Source of the DNA: Hymenochaete sp. R1 | Lineage: Eukaryota > Basidiomycota > Agaricomycetes > Hymenochaetales > Hymenochaetaceae | Assembly (NCBI GenBank): GCA_019400425.1 | Contig: JAFREE010000034.1 | Location: 62,001 to 126,000 of the forward strand | Direction of reading: 5' to 3' | DNA: 64,000 bases | In this document: positions 35,301-47,441 of the stretch, piece by piece | How the letters are laid out: the number at the start of each line of letters is the position of its first letter | Numbering within the stretch: the first letter of the stretch is position 1 | Translations under genes and position numbers: made by a program | Notes under the pieces: generated by a model | What the model was told of the DNA's origin: nothing | Databases searched by the model: none | Seen by the model: only the letters and a program-made list of their open reading frames with translations

Positions 35301-35398
35301 TACGTTCCCCAGAGAAGGTCCTGGGACTCGTTTGAAGGCATATTTCTGGCGTTGACGCATGCTAGAAATGCGACTAGAAAATATGTATGAGAGCGCAT
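32323..35398 (-). CDS. Mannosyl-oligosaccharide glucosidase (ER glucosidase I, GH63)
   Basis: Removes the outermost glucose from the N-glycan precursor in the endoplasmic reticulum, the first trimming step. The start (35396-35398) gives MRSHTYFLVAFLACVNA, a signal sequence or anchor. Family blocks follow: LLWGTYRPNLYFGVRPRLP, LMSGLIWHG, VLVTTEFLKVSGGSHGGSW, then the (alpha/alpha)6 catalytic region with SGLDDYPRGPPHAGELHLDL and DLMSWMAFFSRTM. Near the C-terminus are NYWKGPIWIQMNYMAL, QKTGYVWEQYDALTGEG and SHPFTGWTSLVTLIISEKY. About ten short introns, all in phase where checked. The last exon is only about 20 bases, coding ISEKY. Shares a short bidirectional promoter with ATG8. Confidence 0.94.
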
Positions 35399-35626
35399 TG
35401 GACTGGGCGACCTGCGCACTGTTGGCAAGAGGAAAGCGTGAACGGAAACGGAAACATTACGCGCTAAGTCCGAAACGTCCACGTGATATGTATATTACAT
35501 AATGCTTCCATATATGGACAGCTCTCCTTGCCACTAACACGCGCCCCCGTTGGCCGCAGTGACTCCCTCCTGCTCTTGACCAACGACCATCACTACCGAG
35601 AACTACTAGATCATCTACTCTATACG
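35399..35626. promoter_or_regulatory. Bidirectional promoter, glucosidase I / ATG8
   Basis: Only 228 bases separate the two divergent start codons. It contains a CACGTG hexamer at 35480-35485 and an AT-rich patch (35486-35510). A shared control region is likely from spacing alone; the factor binding CACGTG is not known here. Confidence 0.6.
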
Positions 35627-36238
<612 letters not shown>

Positions 36239-37208
36239 TACCTTCATCTGGTAGTTGGTACGGCAAGTGCGCGTCTTCAGCTCGTCACCATGCTGCGGCC
36301 ATAACTTCCCTTTCACGGTCTTCCCCCCTTTATTAGCGTCCTTAGCGTCCTTTTCATCCTCGTCCTGTATATATCCCCGCTCTCATTAGTCAATTTTGAA
36401 GGTTCGAGCCTGTGTATTTTATCGATTTCACCTGCGCCATGGTTAATGATAGCGCCAACAAGATCATTGATAATACTTTTCCGTGTACTGTAAAACCGCG
36501 AGCAACTTGATTGCAGGTCCAGTCCGATATAAAGAAAGGTAATACAATGAAGGAAGATGAGCTTTGGTCTTACAATGACGGCAACACCAGCCGTTTGGTT
36601 GAGCAAAAGGCCATAGTTAACCTATTAACTTTCTCGCTGAATCTCAGGTATTGATCCTTGTTGGTCCCGGTGTCGTCGTACGATCCTTGATGCTTCGAGT
36701 TTTCGTAGAGTTTGTTTTGAAAAGAGCTCTACTGATCAAAAGAGAATCGATTAAAGATAGCATCATTCAATGGTGTGCTTTGTAATATGTAATCTTCGAG
36801 CTTCAATGTCTCATACCTCCTCTTTTAATAAGCCAAACGATCAATCTACTCACAGCGCACGCGCACCGTGATGCCAGTGAACACAATAACCATGAGTGCA
36901 ATATGCCAAGTCCAACTACCCGCCAAGTGTCAAAAGGCACATCCCGCAGACTTAGAGAAAAGAACGCTTTGCAGACGCATAAAACCTAAGGCTAGACAAG
37001 CAACCTCCCTTTGCAAGAGCACAACTGACATCTACCTGACCATTTCGTTACATTCATATAATGCAAACTATATGCAACTTTGAACATTCAGATACCTCAA
37101 GTATCCATATTCTCGTCCCAAACGCGCTCTTGCACGTTTTGCTCACCGTCGTCTCGTTTCCCAGCTCCCCGCTTGAAAGTGTAGCGGTATCGAATCCGTT
37201 GGTAGACA
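36239..37208. other. Spacer with a doubtful small minus-strand spliced frame
   Basis: About 970 bases between ATG8 and the four-helix membrane protein gene. On the minus strand, ATG at 36891-36893 begins MVIVFTGITVRVR, followed by a canonical GTGAGT donor and an in-phase acceptor (ATCAG, ending near 36729). This leads to LELFSKQTLRKLEASRIVRR and a stop at 36625-36627, about 48 residues. No family resemblance, so I do not call a gene. Other exon-like fragments at 36250-36610 (minus) end inside the ATG8 coding end and are weaker. Confidence 0.3.
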
Positions 37209-38059
37209 ATGACCGCTCGCTCAGCAGTATTCATTAGTGAGTCGGGTCGCAACATTTATCAACCTGAATATCGCTGGTGTTGACTGTGTTTTGATTCGTA
37301 GTCTTTTTGCTCATCTTCAATGCTGGTTCAGTTGCCCTGGCTGCGATGGCCTGGTTCCCAGGGCCTGCGAAAGGTCTGCACTCCCTCGTATCCGACTTAT
37401 CGGTTGGCCGCTGACCAGCTTATTAGGCTTCCAGATCTTTCAGCTCGCGATGGCAGCTGTTCCGCTGCTAATAACGCTTTCACTGCGAGTACCGTCCACT
37501 TTGCTCTAAGCAAAACGTTGTTTCTAACCATAACTTTCTGTGAACGTAGACCATGCTGCGTCTGTTCACATTCCAGACCAAGATCAAAGACTGGCTTGAT
37601 AGAAGCAGCCGCCTATGCCATCATATTCACGATTAATATCGGTGAGCCCCATCCAACTCATGGAAGTGTCGGGAGATTTTCGAGACTGACCATGTACCTC
37701 TTTCGAATAGTCGCTTCTGTTCTTATCCTCCTTCGGCTCCTCTCGAACGATTTGGAGAAGGACTACGCCAATGTCACGCACCGTGTCTTGATCATAATTC
37801 TCGCTACGGCGGTCTCCTGGGCGTCGGCCCTCACATGTAAGTTGTCTCCTCGAGACATCTTCTCTTGCTCATACTTTGCTCTGATGATATGCCTGACACG
37901 TGTAACTGACTTTGCTTTTCCGGAATCCTAGCTCTGCTCGGGACAATCTATGCGCTTATTTCAGCGTTCAGAGACAAGAGACGTCGTAAAATCCATGAGA
38001 GGCGTGGTGGACTGGGCAACTCACCTTATTCACAACGTACGACCTATGATAGCTACTGA
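37209..38059 (+). CDS. Hypothetical small four-helix membrane protein
   Basis: Five or six short exons splice in phase into a protein of about 160 residues. It opens MTARSAVFIIFLLIFNAGSV and has four hydrophobic helices: helix 1 to MAWF, helix 2 FQIFQLAMAAVPLLITLSL, helix 3 AYAIIFTINIVASVLILL, helix 4 VLIIILATAVSWASALT continuing into LLGTIYALISA. A basic cytosolic tail follows (FRDKRRRKIHERRG) and the end is TTYDSY. The topology resembles MARVEL/tetraspan-type proteins, but I see no diagnostic motif. Boundaries of the third and fourth exons are uncertain (donor near 37500, acceptor 37554 or 37579). Phase-compatible splicing over several introns supports a real gene. Function unknown. Confidence 0.65.
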
Positions 38060-38294
38060 GGGCGTTCCACTGTAGCGGCGAGGCTGACGCGGCTGAGGGC
38101 GTCCCATACGAATTTGAATCCTCTTGCTGGTTGACCCATGATTGGATTTTAATCAATGCTTTCTTTCCTGTCCATTCTCACAAGCGATTGATGGTAGAGG
38201 CATTTCTGTTTCCATTTTTTCGACTTTCCTTCCAATATATGTGCATGTACATAGCCCTGTAAATTTCGTTTTGGATTACTGGAAATCCCGCACG

Positions 38295-39869
38295 TCACCC
38301 CTCAATGCCTATCGAAGATGGAATAAACGCCGCATCGGGGGCTCCTGGCGATGAATGTTGCAGCTGCGAAGCGGGAACTATTTCCTCCTCGAAGTTAGCC
38401 CCGATCGACTCATCGTAGTTTACATTGAGCAACACATCATCCGTGAAGCCCTGCGTATCCTCCCAATACACTTCATCACCAACGTCACGGAGGTCGTCCA
38501 GACTGCTCGTCGGTACTTCTGTAAATGAAAGAGGCTTTTCAAACGGTGGTACGGGAGCAACGAGTTCGGCCTGTTGTTCTGTATTGGACACTGTCGAAAT
38601 GCCAGCCTTCGTGACAATGAAATCAATCGATCTTGGCTGGCATACAGAACTGAACACTACAGCGAGTTGGCGCAACACTAAGTCCGAGTTGCCTTCCAAT
38701 TGAGTAGTGTCACTTCGAGACGTTGAATCTTCGCCTTGCTCCGTACGCCTTCGCTTCCAAGGAGGTATCACTTCTTCCACTGCTCTTCTCCTGTTAGTTC
38801 TCGTGAGCATTATGCGAACGTTAACCTGATTTGCCCAGACTAATCCCAATGTAGATTCCTTCCGGCCTCCTCCAGGAACTGAGTGTGCAGAGTTGAACCA
38901 AAAACTCTGTTGGTTATACGTAACATCGGGAGCAGCTTCAATATCGTGGATGCTTGTTCGATAATGATGGAACACATCCCTAACATTATTGACAATAACA
39001 AACGCGATATCGTTTATGTACGCGAGAGCGTGCATCACTTCCGATAATGAAGTAAGTGCTCTAGAGCGTTCCGTTAACGACTTGCTTGATGTTTTCTCTG
39101 AAGCTCCAAGCAATGTAGAAAGAGCATCAACCACGACAAGTTTGATAGGTTTTCTTCCCTTGCTTCTACTGATTTCAGCCTGCAACCCACGGAGCGATGT
39201 ATTGAGAGCGAGCAATAAGATATCGACGGTCGGAACCGACATAGTATGGATATCTTCTAACTGGCAATTGGTAGCAGTGAATAGCTGATGCTCTTCGATA
39301 ACCTGTGACAAGCGTTGTGTTGGGAGCTTTGCATGTGTAGTGAGGTAGCATGCTGAACCGGCCAGCCCACCCTGAGAAACGGGCAGCTGCACGGCGAGCG
39401 ACAGTTGCAACGCCAATTGTGTTTTTCCTGATGAGCTAACACGTCTTCGTAAACCAATTTTGCGTCAAGGTATTGGTATTGGTATTTGTACCTTTCACCG
39501 CATATTTCCCAGACCATCCCTGGCCTAATCCCACCTCCTATAATTGAGTCCAACGCAGCGTCGCCAGTCGTAATCCAGGTATGTGCTGGTCCTACAGCGG
39601 TAGAAGCTGTGGATATTCGTGGAGCAAGCTCGTTCGACACGTTCTGTACGAGCTGCTGAATTTCAGAAAGAGGCCTCCTAAGACGTTTGGATAGCTCCCC
39701 TGGGGCGGCAAGGACCAGATCTGCTACAGTCTTGATGCTTGCTATAAAGCTGAGTATGATTATTGGACTTTTAAATAAGGAGCTAGCTTCACACACCATT
39801 ACGAAGAAATGCTTTTTGGAAATCTGTTAATGATTTGAGCTCTTGTAGTGGTATTGAACTTGTGTCCAT
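38295..39869 (-). CDS. RAD51 paralogue, Rad57/XRCC3-like recombination ATPase
   Basis: RecA-fold protein aiding Rad51 filament assembly in homologous recombination. The start (39867-39869) reads MDTSSIPLQELKSLTDFQ, followed by a helix-hairpin-helix-like N-terminus. The core runs TTGDAALDSIIGGGIRPGMV then CGESSSGKTQLALQL, a Walker A motif split by an intron just before the second Ser. Walker B is IKLVVVDAL. Further conserved text is NQQSFWFNSAHSVPGGG and GLVWANQVNVRIMLTR. The C-terminal 150 residues are extended, acidic and poorly conserved, ending IPSSIGIEG. Similarity is to the Rad57/XRCC3 branch by the GGGIRPG...GESSSGKTQ arrangement; distinguishing the two needs a tree. Converges with the four-helix gene over 235 bases. 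Confidence 0.87.
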
Positions 39870-40357
39870 TGGCGTGCGCGCTCATGACATCGACCCAAAT
39901 TATCCTCTCACGAACGTTGTTTCAAAGTCTTATATACGTTACAATCCAACAAAGTCACGTTGGCTTGAGATGGGCGCGCTTGCAGAGGAATAGGCGCTTG
40001 GAAGGTGGGTAGCACTTGGCAGTACGTGTATGAGTTGACCTCACGAGTTGAAGTTTGCTGTCGTGCCGGTTGGGAGTTGGTGTCCGTCCACTACTTCAGA
40101 TTTACGTAATCATTTATTTTTATCTCCTTGAGATTTTTGCTGAAGCTTTCTTCTCCGCATTAATTTACGCATCACATGTATATAATTACCCATACCCCGA
40201 GAAACGAACAAGCAACGGCGGACTGGAGAGACAGGCTCAGCGGGAGAAAGGAATATGCACATGTTATAGAACATATGATAATGATAATGACGGACATCAA
40301 CAAATTCATACCACGAAAGATGATAGCATATCCTGCGTTACTCTAACGACAAGTAAA
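39870..40357. other. Intergenic region, no gene seen
   Basis: About 490 bases between two minus-strand genes; holds the promoter of the RAD51 paralogue. A plus-strand open frame (40055-40369) has no family resemblance. Confidence 0.5.
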
Positions 40358-41660
40358 TCAAAAAGGTAGTGTATGGTGAGCCGTATCCGATGCTTGCAGC
40401 CGGTCGCCAGTGTCGCGATGAATGGCAGCACTGCTGATACTTCTTTGAGTCACGGTCTGTCCACTAGAGTTCGTCTGTGCCCTATTGGCCCTCAGGCTCA
40501 TATCGTCCATTAGCTTTCCTGCACTGGCATTCACGGCGAAATCAGAAGTTTTCGTATTTGCGGGTGCGAAAGGTAAAGCTTTTTCCGTGTTCGACGAAGA
40601 CAGGGACGAACGTGTATCCCGCTTCGAGCTGCCGAGACTAAGCTTTCCGATACTGGGACTCCTAAGACTCTGCATCGACGCGCCATCTGTGATTTTCCAA
40701 CAGGCTTTCAGGATCATAGAGTCGATTGCCTTTAAGTTATCACTGTTGAAGATTCGCGATGCACTGGTTGCTTCTGCGAGGCCACGCTTCATGCTTGGAG
40801 GGGCCGTGAGGCCTTTCAGGACGGAGTCGGTTGTTGAAAGCGACGAGTTACGGAACCTGTTTGGTAAAGGCGAGTCGTGATCGGTCTCAGAAAGTTCCCA
40901 ACAAAAGTTTAGGATGTCCTCGTCAGCAAGAGAGTTACGATGCTTGGCGCCCAAGGTAGTATTGTCTTTTTCGATAGTCATGGTAGTAGCGCTCGAGCTG
41001 ATAAAATATTTTGAATGGTAGCTAAATACACTTGAAGACAAAAACGTACCTTTCTGTGAAGAGGCTCTCGATATCAGAATGGTGCATGCTATAGTTGTCC
41101 CACCACACGCCCTTGGACGCAATTATCTCGCAAGTCGTGGCCTGGGCAACGCATTCGGAAGGGACACGTCTGTCAGAAAATTGACTTTGACCGCTCTCTT
41201 TGGCTTCGGCTAGAGAGTTGTGCTGCGATGGTTGTTTGTTCGTTGTTGATAAGAGCAATGCTTCCTTGGAAGGATTTGTAGAGGCCGTTGGGCTAAGAGC
41301 ATTGCGTGTATAGGTCGCCGGAAGATCTGCAGCAACCGGAGTAGCAGATGCGATGACTGCGTCAAGCTCCTTTTCGTTGTCAACGACTATAGTTGATGCT
41401 GGGACGATGGATGTGTCGGTAATCGTGAGCTTCGGCGTCACTAAAAGGGCTCGTATTTGTTGGCGGCGGCGTCGTTTTGAGGAAAAGCAACCGGGTCTGA
41501 GCCATAGTCCATGCCGGCGCATGTAAAAAATCAAGCAAATGAAAGCAACGACAGCGCAAAAGGTACAGAAAAAAGAAACAATGAGAAGGATCGGATCTAC
41601 GAAAGGAGCGACAGTTGAAGGAGTGGATCGAGTTGGTAGGTTGGGCATTGAGGGGGCCAT
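40358..41660 (-). CDS. Hypothetical single-pass membrane protein
   Basis: Two exons. The first real ATG is at 41658-41660 (MAPSMPNLPTRSTPS). The upstream frame to 41765 begins with GTG and is unlikely to be used. One strong membrane helix (DPILLIVSFFCTFCAVVAFICLIFY) is followed by a basic stop-transfer segment (MRRHGLW...KRRRRQQ). The remainder, about 350 residues, is a Ser/Thr-rich cytosolic tail with two short W-containing patches: KGVWWDNYSMHHSDIESLF and EDILNFCWELSETDHDSPLP. It ends DTAHHTLPF. Splice from FTER to SSSATTMTIEK is in phase (GTACGT donor). The layout (short outside part, one helix, long Ser-rich tail) resembles fungal wall-sensor or Skg6/Axl2-like proteins, but I cannot assign a family. 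Confidence 0.68.
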
Positions 41661-41905
41661 GAAGATGGCTGGAGAACGAAAGGAACATGGCGCGTACAGA
41701 ATGATGCGAAGGAATGGGTATTGGAGGTAGGGCTGGGCTTGTGATCGAGGCTGACGGTAAAGCACCTGTTAGAGTTTTTTTTTGACTTTGAGGCGCATTT
41801 AGTCCAATCTGAAACAGAGCCAGATTCCGTGTATGTACGAACAAAATCAATGGATAGAAAAAGGAAAAAAAAAAATTACACATAGTACTCAATCAGTACC
41901 AAACA

Positions 41906-44900
41906 TCATCGACCATTTCCATTTCTATTTCGCGTCGGAAGACTATCTGTGCTTCCCGAACGCCCGAGAAAACCACCCAATCCTCCTACAACATGAGACA
42001 CAGCATCACTTATCTGCCTTGTTTGCGAATGCGTATGCTTGACATGGAATAACCGAACGTTTGTCGCGTTCCATATCCCTAACGGAGTCATCCCTCGAAC
42101 ATAGATTTCTCCCCATATTAACGAGGTCAACCAAACGACAGATGAATCCGACCACTGAAAGTCAAAACATCAGGCTCATTTTCATACACAATTTCGACAG
42201 ACATACCATAAACTTCCTTGAAGGCGGTGATGGAGCTTCTGGTAAGGAGTCTTGGATCGATGCAGATCGGAGAAAGTCGATAATCGCAGAAGTAGTATTT
42301 GATGAACCCATCGAGGATTGTATACTTTGGACCTTTGGCAATAGTTCTGAAATCATCAACTGGACCGTGTCAAGTGGTAACCTGTAAGTATGATTAATGC
42401 TATTGATTATTTTCTGAACAAGAACATCTTGCTTACCCCTGCTGCCACGACGTGACCCAGTCTTGTGTCGGTACGAATCTGTTTCTACCGATCCCTCCCG
42501 CAGCAATTCGTTCCAGACTTCCCGACATATCTAACGATTCGGACCTCGTCCTCGCTCGCATCTTTCCCTTTGCCTTCTCTGATCTCTCCAGCCTGTCACC
42601 AGCTGGAGGAGACTGCGGGGGATCGCTAACATTGTCGGTAAAGGATTCGTGCCGAGGAGACGTTGTTTGGCTCGTGACCATTCCTGATTCAAGATCCGGC
42701 TCGGATGTCAGCCCCAGAGCATCCCGCCCTTCGTCGGACAGCAACCTTGCTTTTTCGTGCTCTGGAGTTTCTTCAGTGGTGTTGTCCACAGTCTTCGCTT
42801 TCGTGTTTCCTAATTGTCTCTTGGCTTGTTCTTCCTTCGCCTGTTGAACGCGGCGAATCTCGCGGAGTCCCCGAGCGAGAGTAAAGGTCCCTAGGTCGTC
42901 GAAGGATTTGTAAGATCGGAGGATGGCATATATCAAGTTGGGGTTCTTATTGAGACTGTTCAGGATGATCCCATTGAACACTTCGAGCCTGAACTGAACA
43001 GTCAGTGGAAGCGCCGAATCGAGCACGTTGAATTCTCACAGGAAGAATAATAGTCGAGGATGCCCTTCATCGGCAAGAAGGAATGATGGATTCGTAAATG
43101 CATTGAACAGTGAGACGAGTCGATTAGAGGAAAGGACTGATAGGTGCTTGAAGTACGGAGCTGAGTTTGATAATGCAATGATAAGGGCTGGATAGAGAGA
43201 ATTGAGAGCCCCGGAGGTGGTAGCTACAACATTGTAGATAGACTTATACCATGTAAGGGCCATTGGTTGAAAAAAAAATCTGATTAGACTTACATTTATC
43301 ATAAAGTCACCGGCAGTTCCCTGGCATGCCCATTTGGCTGGTAACTGCATGCGCATAGGCGACGAAAGTTTCGCATTAAATGACTCTTCAGCAGATAGGG
43401 TCTGAATGATGTAAGAGATAGCTCTGCATAATCCATGATTTTCTGATGCCACAACATCTCTGAAATTTAGAGCTTATTTATAAACTCTAATGAAGCATTA
43501 CGCACCTGGCTTGTCCTTGGCTTCCATGAAATAGCATAACAAATACGTCATTAAGTCTAATGCTTTGTCTGACTCCAGAACATAGGTGCGGAATTTCTAT
43601 TGCATGGTATTAGCTCCTTGCCGAAAAGTTATTTGTATGCGCATTACCTTATTAAGTTCTATCATCTTCCAAAAGAACACGACTTGATATAACATTAGAC
43701 CCGGACATACTGATATTGGCGAGCAATACTCACTAGTTTCTAATAAGTAAGGTAATGGCCGTTTTGAGCCAGGCAACAGATTGTTGATCGCTGCCATATA
43801 CTGGGACAATATACCTAAGATGCCTTCGGCCACAAAAACGAAGTCACTTTGCCTATGCTATACTAACTTTAGCTTTTGCGTCGTGAACATAAAATAACGT
43901 GACCTCCTTACTAGTTTGGATAGAAAGTATCTGAACGAGTTCGTCTTCGTCGTTGGCGCAGAAGAGAACGGGTCATTTGGATCACTTAACGTATCCCGAC
44001 ACGAGCCACTCTGGAAGTCAAGAAGCGCACACAAAACTTGTAATGATTGACTAATGAGTGTCGTACGCGTGTCTTCTCCTTTGAATACCAAATGATTGTA
44101 AGGGAGGGCAGAAGCGACATTGTTGAGGGACATTCTGCCCTGGGAAGAGTTCATGGCTGTATTGAGCAATGAGCAAAGAATTGTGAGGACATTACGCCTC
44201 GGAGTAGTTTGAACGAGTGACTCAGAGTACGAAGATGCGACTGTTAGAAGGGAGTTTGGGGAAATGTATATTTGTTTGGACAATAGGACAAGGATAAAAC
44301 GCAGGACCTCGATCTTGTTTTGTTCGTGAGCTTGATTTGGACCAGGATCCAAAGTGGATCCTATCCCTTTCTCCCTGATGATATATGTGTCACTTCAATA
44401 CATGTGAACAAATAAGAATTTATCAACTAAACGTACCAAATCACATAGTTTATTTTGTGCCCATCGACTTGAATCTGAGTGGGAAGCGTGAACCCACAGT
44501 AAAAAAGAAGATCGATTGTGCAGCTCATCAATTTCTCCGCAAGAGCTGGATGAGTCGGCTTTTTGGACTGAGGATCAGAGCCTGAACCTTTATTACGAGA
44601 GTTTGGCGAAAGGGCAGGGTTAGATGTTGTAGCGGAAACTCCGTCGTCGTCGTCATCATCATCATCGTCGATGACGAATTGAGGTTGACTTTCTTCATTG
44701 ACAAGAACGCTTCCTTCAGCAGACTCCCTGTGCCAGAGTATCTTCCTCTCGAATTCGCCAAATTCTGGTTCGAAAACGACTGGAAAGACTCGCTGTAAGA
44801 CCCTGATGCAGTTCAGCGTTTCCTTCGTAGGGTCACGTTCCCCAGCTCTCGAGATTCCGGCAGTCGATGCTGCATTCTTAATTAAATTAGAAGCAAAAGA

Positions 44901-45379
44901 CGACGCTTTCGATTCCGGCGGTGTTGGGAATTCCCGGTCCGAAGGCATACTGCAAAGCCTCGTAGTGAGGAAGCGTATAAGAGTAGCCACGTTCTCCGGC
45001 GCGTCGACGAGCGCTCGACGAACTACATCATATATAAGCTAATGGTATGAGTTGAATAGTTATGAGATAGACGCAGACCATCATTTGATGAGATTAACGA
45101 GAAGACATCCGAAGTCGTGTCAAATAGAGTGACATACTGCGGTGAATGAGACCATGAGAATCTAGCTCTCGTACATGCTACGCACTTGTTCCCAATACGC
45201 ATCCGACGCAGAAATGTTCTTCAACCTAGATGAGCATCTTTGACTATTTCATATCTAACCTTTACGGTGCGTACCCTGGTTTCTGCTAATCTCCTTATTC
45301 CACCGGGTTGAGTACGGAATGATAGCTTCGCATCATCGCCGAGTATGCCAGTGAGCCTCTGTGGAAGCTTAGAGAGCAT
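41906..45379 (-). CDS. HID1: HID1/dymeclin-family Golgi trafficking protein
   Basis: Large peripheral membrane protein of the HID1 family (Ftt105 in fission yeast), acting at the Golgi in secretory traffic. Start at 45377-45379: MLSKLPQRLTGILGDDAKLSF. Conserved helical segments follow: NCIRVLQRVFPVVFEPEFGEFERKILWHR, LMSCTIDLLFYCGFTLP, LLSKQIYISPNSLLTVASSY, then VEGILGILSQYMAAIN-like and LNKNPNLIYAILRSYKSFDD. The C-terminal WLTSLIWGEIYVRGMTPLGIW-NATNVRLF matches the HID1 end. A nine-Asp run interrupts the N-terminal third. About 12 short introns. A charged linker (about 42470-42900) with repeated SEP/Ser-rich text is fungal-specific. Head to head with POLD2, with start codons 164 bases apart. 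Confidence 0.85.
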
Positions 45380-45543
45380 TGACGGGTCTCTTGTCTTTTA
45401 TCTTGATGCAAATAAGTGGACTAACACTAGCGAAGAAGCTGTTGTCTGCTACTGGTGGTGATGGTAAATGCAGAAGAAGGTACGGAACGTCGGAGACGGT
45501 CACTTCGCGTCCGCACGTGCGGACCTCAGGCAAGGCACTCCAA
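45380..45543. promoter_or_regulatory. Short bidirectional promoter HID1/POLD2 with a 16-bp palindrome
   Basis: A 164-base spacer between divergent start codons. It contains a perfect palindrome, GTCCGCACGTGCGGAC, at 45509-45524, centred on a CACGTG E-box and lying 20 bases before the chosen POLD2 ATG. The 5' leaders of the two genes may overlap. Confidence 0.6.
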
Positions 45544-47441
45544 ATGTGGCTCAGAAATCAGACTCAGACTCAACATCCCTTCCTTTCTAGCTGCCATCGT
45601 GCTACCAATGGGTAAGGACCAAATGTAAGAATTTTCTGCTGAAACCATTTCCTTTATTTTCTAACCTAAAAAACCGTAGTACGCGTCTGTCAACGACCGA
45701 CACGCCTTCGCGCGTTCTTGGCGCTCGACTGGACGTGTCGGACACGGTTGCCTCCTTCGTGCTCGGCGCATCTCACAAATCTTACAGGCACCAATTTGCT
45801 AATATCTATTATGCCCGCCTTACATTTCTCAAAGCTATCGTGGAACGGGCTGCAAGAAAAAGATGGAGAGGCATACGAGGTATGACCCATATGTTTGTAT
45901 GTTCTACGCTTTAAAGCTCACTGAAAGAGCACACCCTATTCAGGTTCGCCCCCGCTTATTCCTCGCGTGCTAGACGTAGAGAAATCAAGAGTCTGCTTTA
46001 TTGTTGGAACTGTATACTTTGACATGCCCCAAAAGCCTAATGTCTTGGAAGATGTTGCCCGAGATGTGAGCTCTACGTGCGAACATGTTTTCTTTTGCCT
46101 ACCTCAAACTTATAATCCCAGCGTTCACTACCAGATCCCGTCCCTCGAACCAAATACTTATCTCCAGAAGACTCAATCATGCTAGAAGACGACTCTGGAC
46201 GTGTCGAGCTTGTCGGCGATATTCTGCAACGATCTATCGAATCGGACGGGAAGGCACACTCTTGGGGGAACAAACTCGTTACGGGTGTGATCATGGCAGC
46301 CTTAGGACATGAAACTGAGACGGGAGCATTTGAAGTCAGTGATGTATGCTTTGCCGATATGGGCCCTATGCTGTACAAAACCCTTCATGACTCGGAAATG
46401 GATGTGGATGTGGACGGTCAGTGTCTTCTCTGGTCTTTCTTGTTGATTCTCATTAATGGTCCTTTTCTATAGAACACTCCCCAGACAATTGGATTGCCTT
46501 TGTATCCGGTCTTGAATTTGATGACAGATCGGCATCGGACTTGCGAATACCGATGATAACTGAGTTCCTTTCTGGAGAAGGTGGCAGTTCGGACGACCTT
46601 GCTGCGAATATCCAGAGACTTGTCATCGTTGGCGACTCCCTTGCTCAAGTGACTCCTGCAGTGGATGTTAAGAGCTCTGTCGCAGATAGCAATACAAAAT
46701 CGGTACGTTGTTATCATATCGCAATCCGAGCAGAAACGCATGTGACGAGATACTCAGAAACGATATGGCCAAGAACAAACGAATTATTCACCTGTACCCA
46801 TAAACAATTTGGGTGATGTTTTATACGATGCTGCCAGTATCATGCCTGTGCATCTTCTCCCGGGTTGTAAAGACCCGACTGGTACTCTCCTTCCACAACA
46901 ACCCCTTCCTCGCGCGATGCTCGGCGATGTCAAGACATTGAACAATTTCTATTGTGAGACTAATCCGACTTGGCTCTCAATTGAAAGCAACGTCTCAAAA
47001 TCATCGCAAAAGTGCCAACGATCTCTGCTTTGCCACTCAGGTCAAGCCGTAGAAGACATGTATAAGTATGTTCCCTCTCCTCCGACGTCCAGGCTCGACC
47101 TCGCCTGCGCAAGCATAACGTGGCGGCACATGGCTCCAACTGCGCCCGACACGCTCTGGTGCTACCCATACTTAACGGACGATCCGTTTTACCTTCGTCA
47201 CACACCTGACATTTACGTCGTTGGATGTCAGCCTGAGTTTGCCACTCGACTTCTGACCAGCGACGAGTCCGAGGATCAGGAAGGAGGTGAAGAAAAAGAA
47301 GAGGGCGGAAGGCGGCAATGTCGGGTTGTTCTTGTCCCACGCTTCAAAGAGTCGGGCGAACTCGTGCTCGTGAACATGCGTACACTAGATGTGAAGACCG
47401 TGAAATTTGAGGCGGCAGGCATGGAGGGCGGACTCTTTTGA
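45544..47441 (+). CDS. POLD2: DNA polymerase delta regulatory subunit B (POLD2/Cdc1)
   Basis: Second subunit of replicative DNA polymerase delta; an OB fold plus an inactive calcineurin-like phosphodiesterase domain that bridges the catalytic and other subunits. Exons joined in phase: MWLRNQTQTQ (start 45544), then HQFANIYYARLTFLKAIVER, SPPLIPRVLDVEKSRVCFIV, GTVYFDMPQKPNVLEDVARD, RTKYLSPEDSIMLEDDSGRV. The phosphodiesterase-like part follows: DNWIAFVSGLEF, QRLVIVGDSLAQ, VPINNLGDVLYDAASIMPV, VHLLPGCKDPTGTLLPQQPL, MLGDVKTLNNFYCETNP, GQAVEDMYKYVP. It continues TLWCYPYLTDDPFYLRHTPD and ends FEAAGMEGGLF. Alternative upstream in-frame ATGs exist (45379 onward), but 45544 is closest to the conserved part. 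Confidence 0.94.

Noticed and set aside
36250..36610. Exon-like minus-strand fragments after ATG8 (TRKSIINDLVGAIINHG and a Lys/Asp-rich exon)
   Set aside because: They cannot be joined to a start in one consistent phase, and the last one would overlap the ATG8 coding end.
41661..41765. Upstream extension of the single-pass membrane protein gene
   Set aside because: The frame starts with GTG, not ATG; nuclear fungal genes rarely use it, and ATG 41660 gives a sensible N-terminus.
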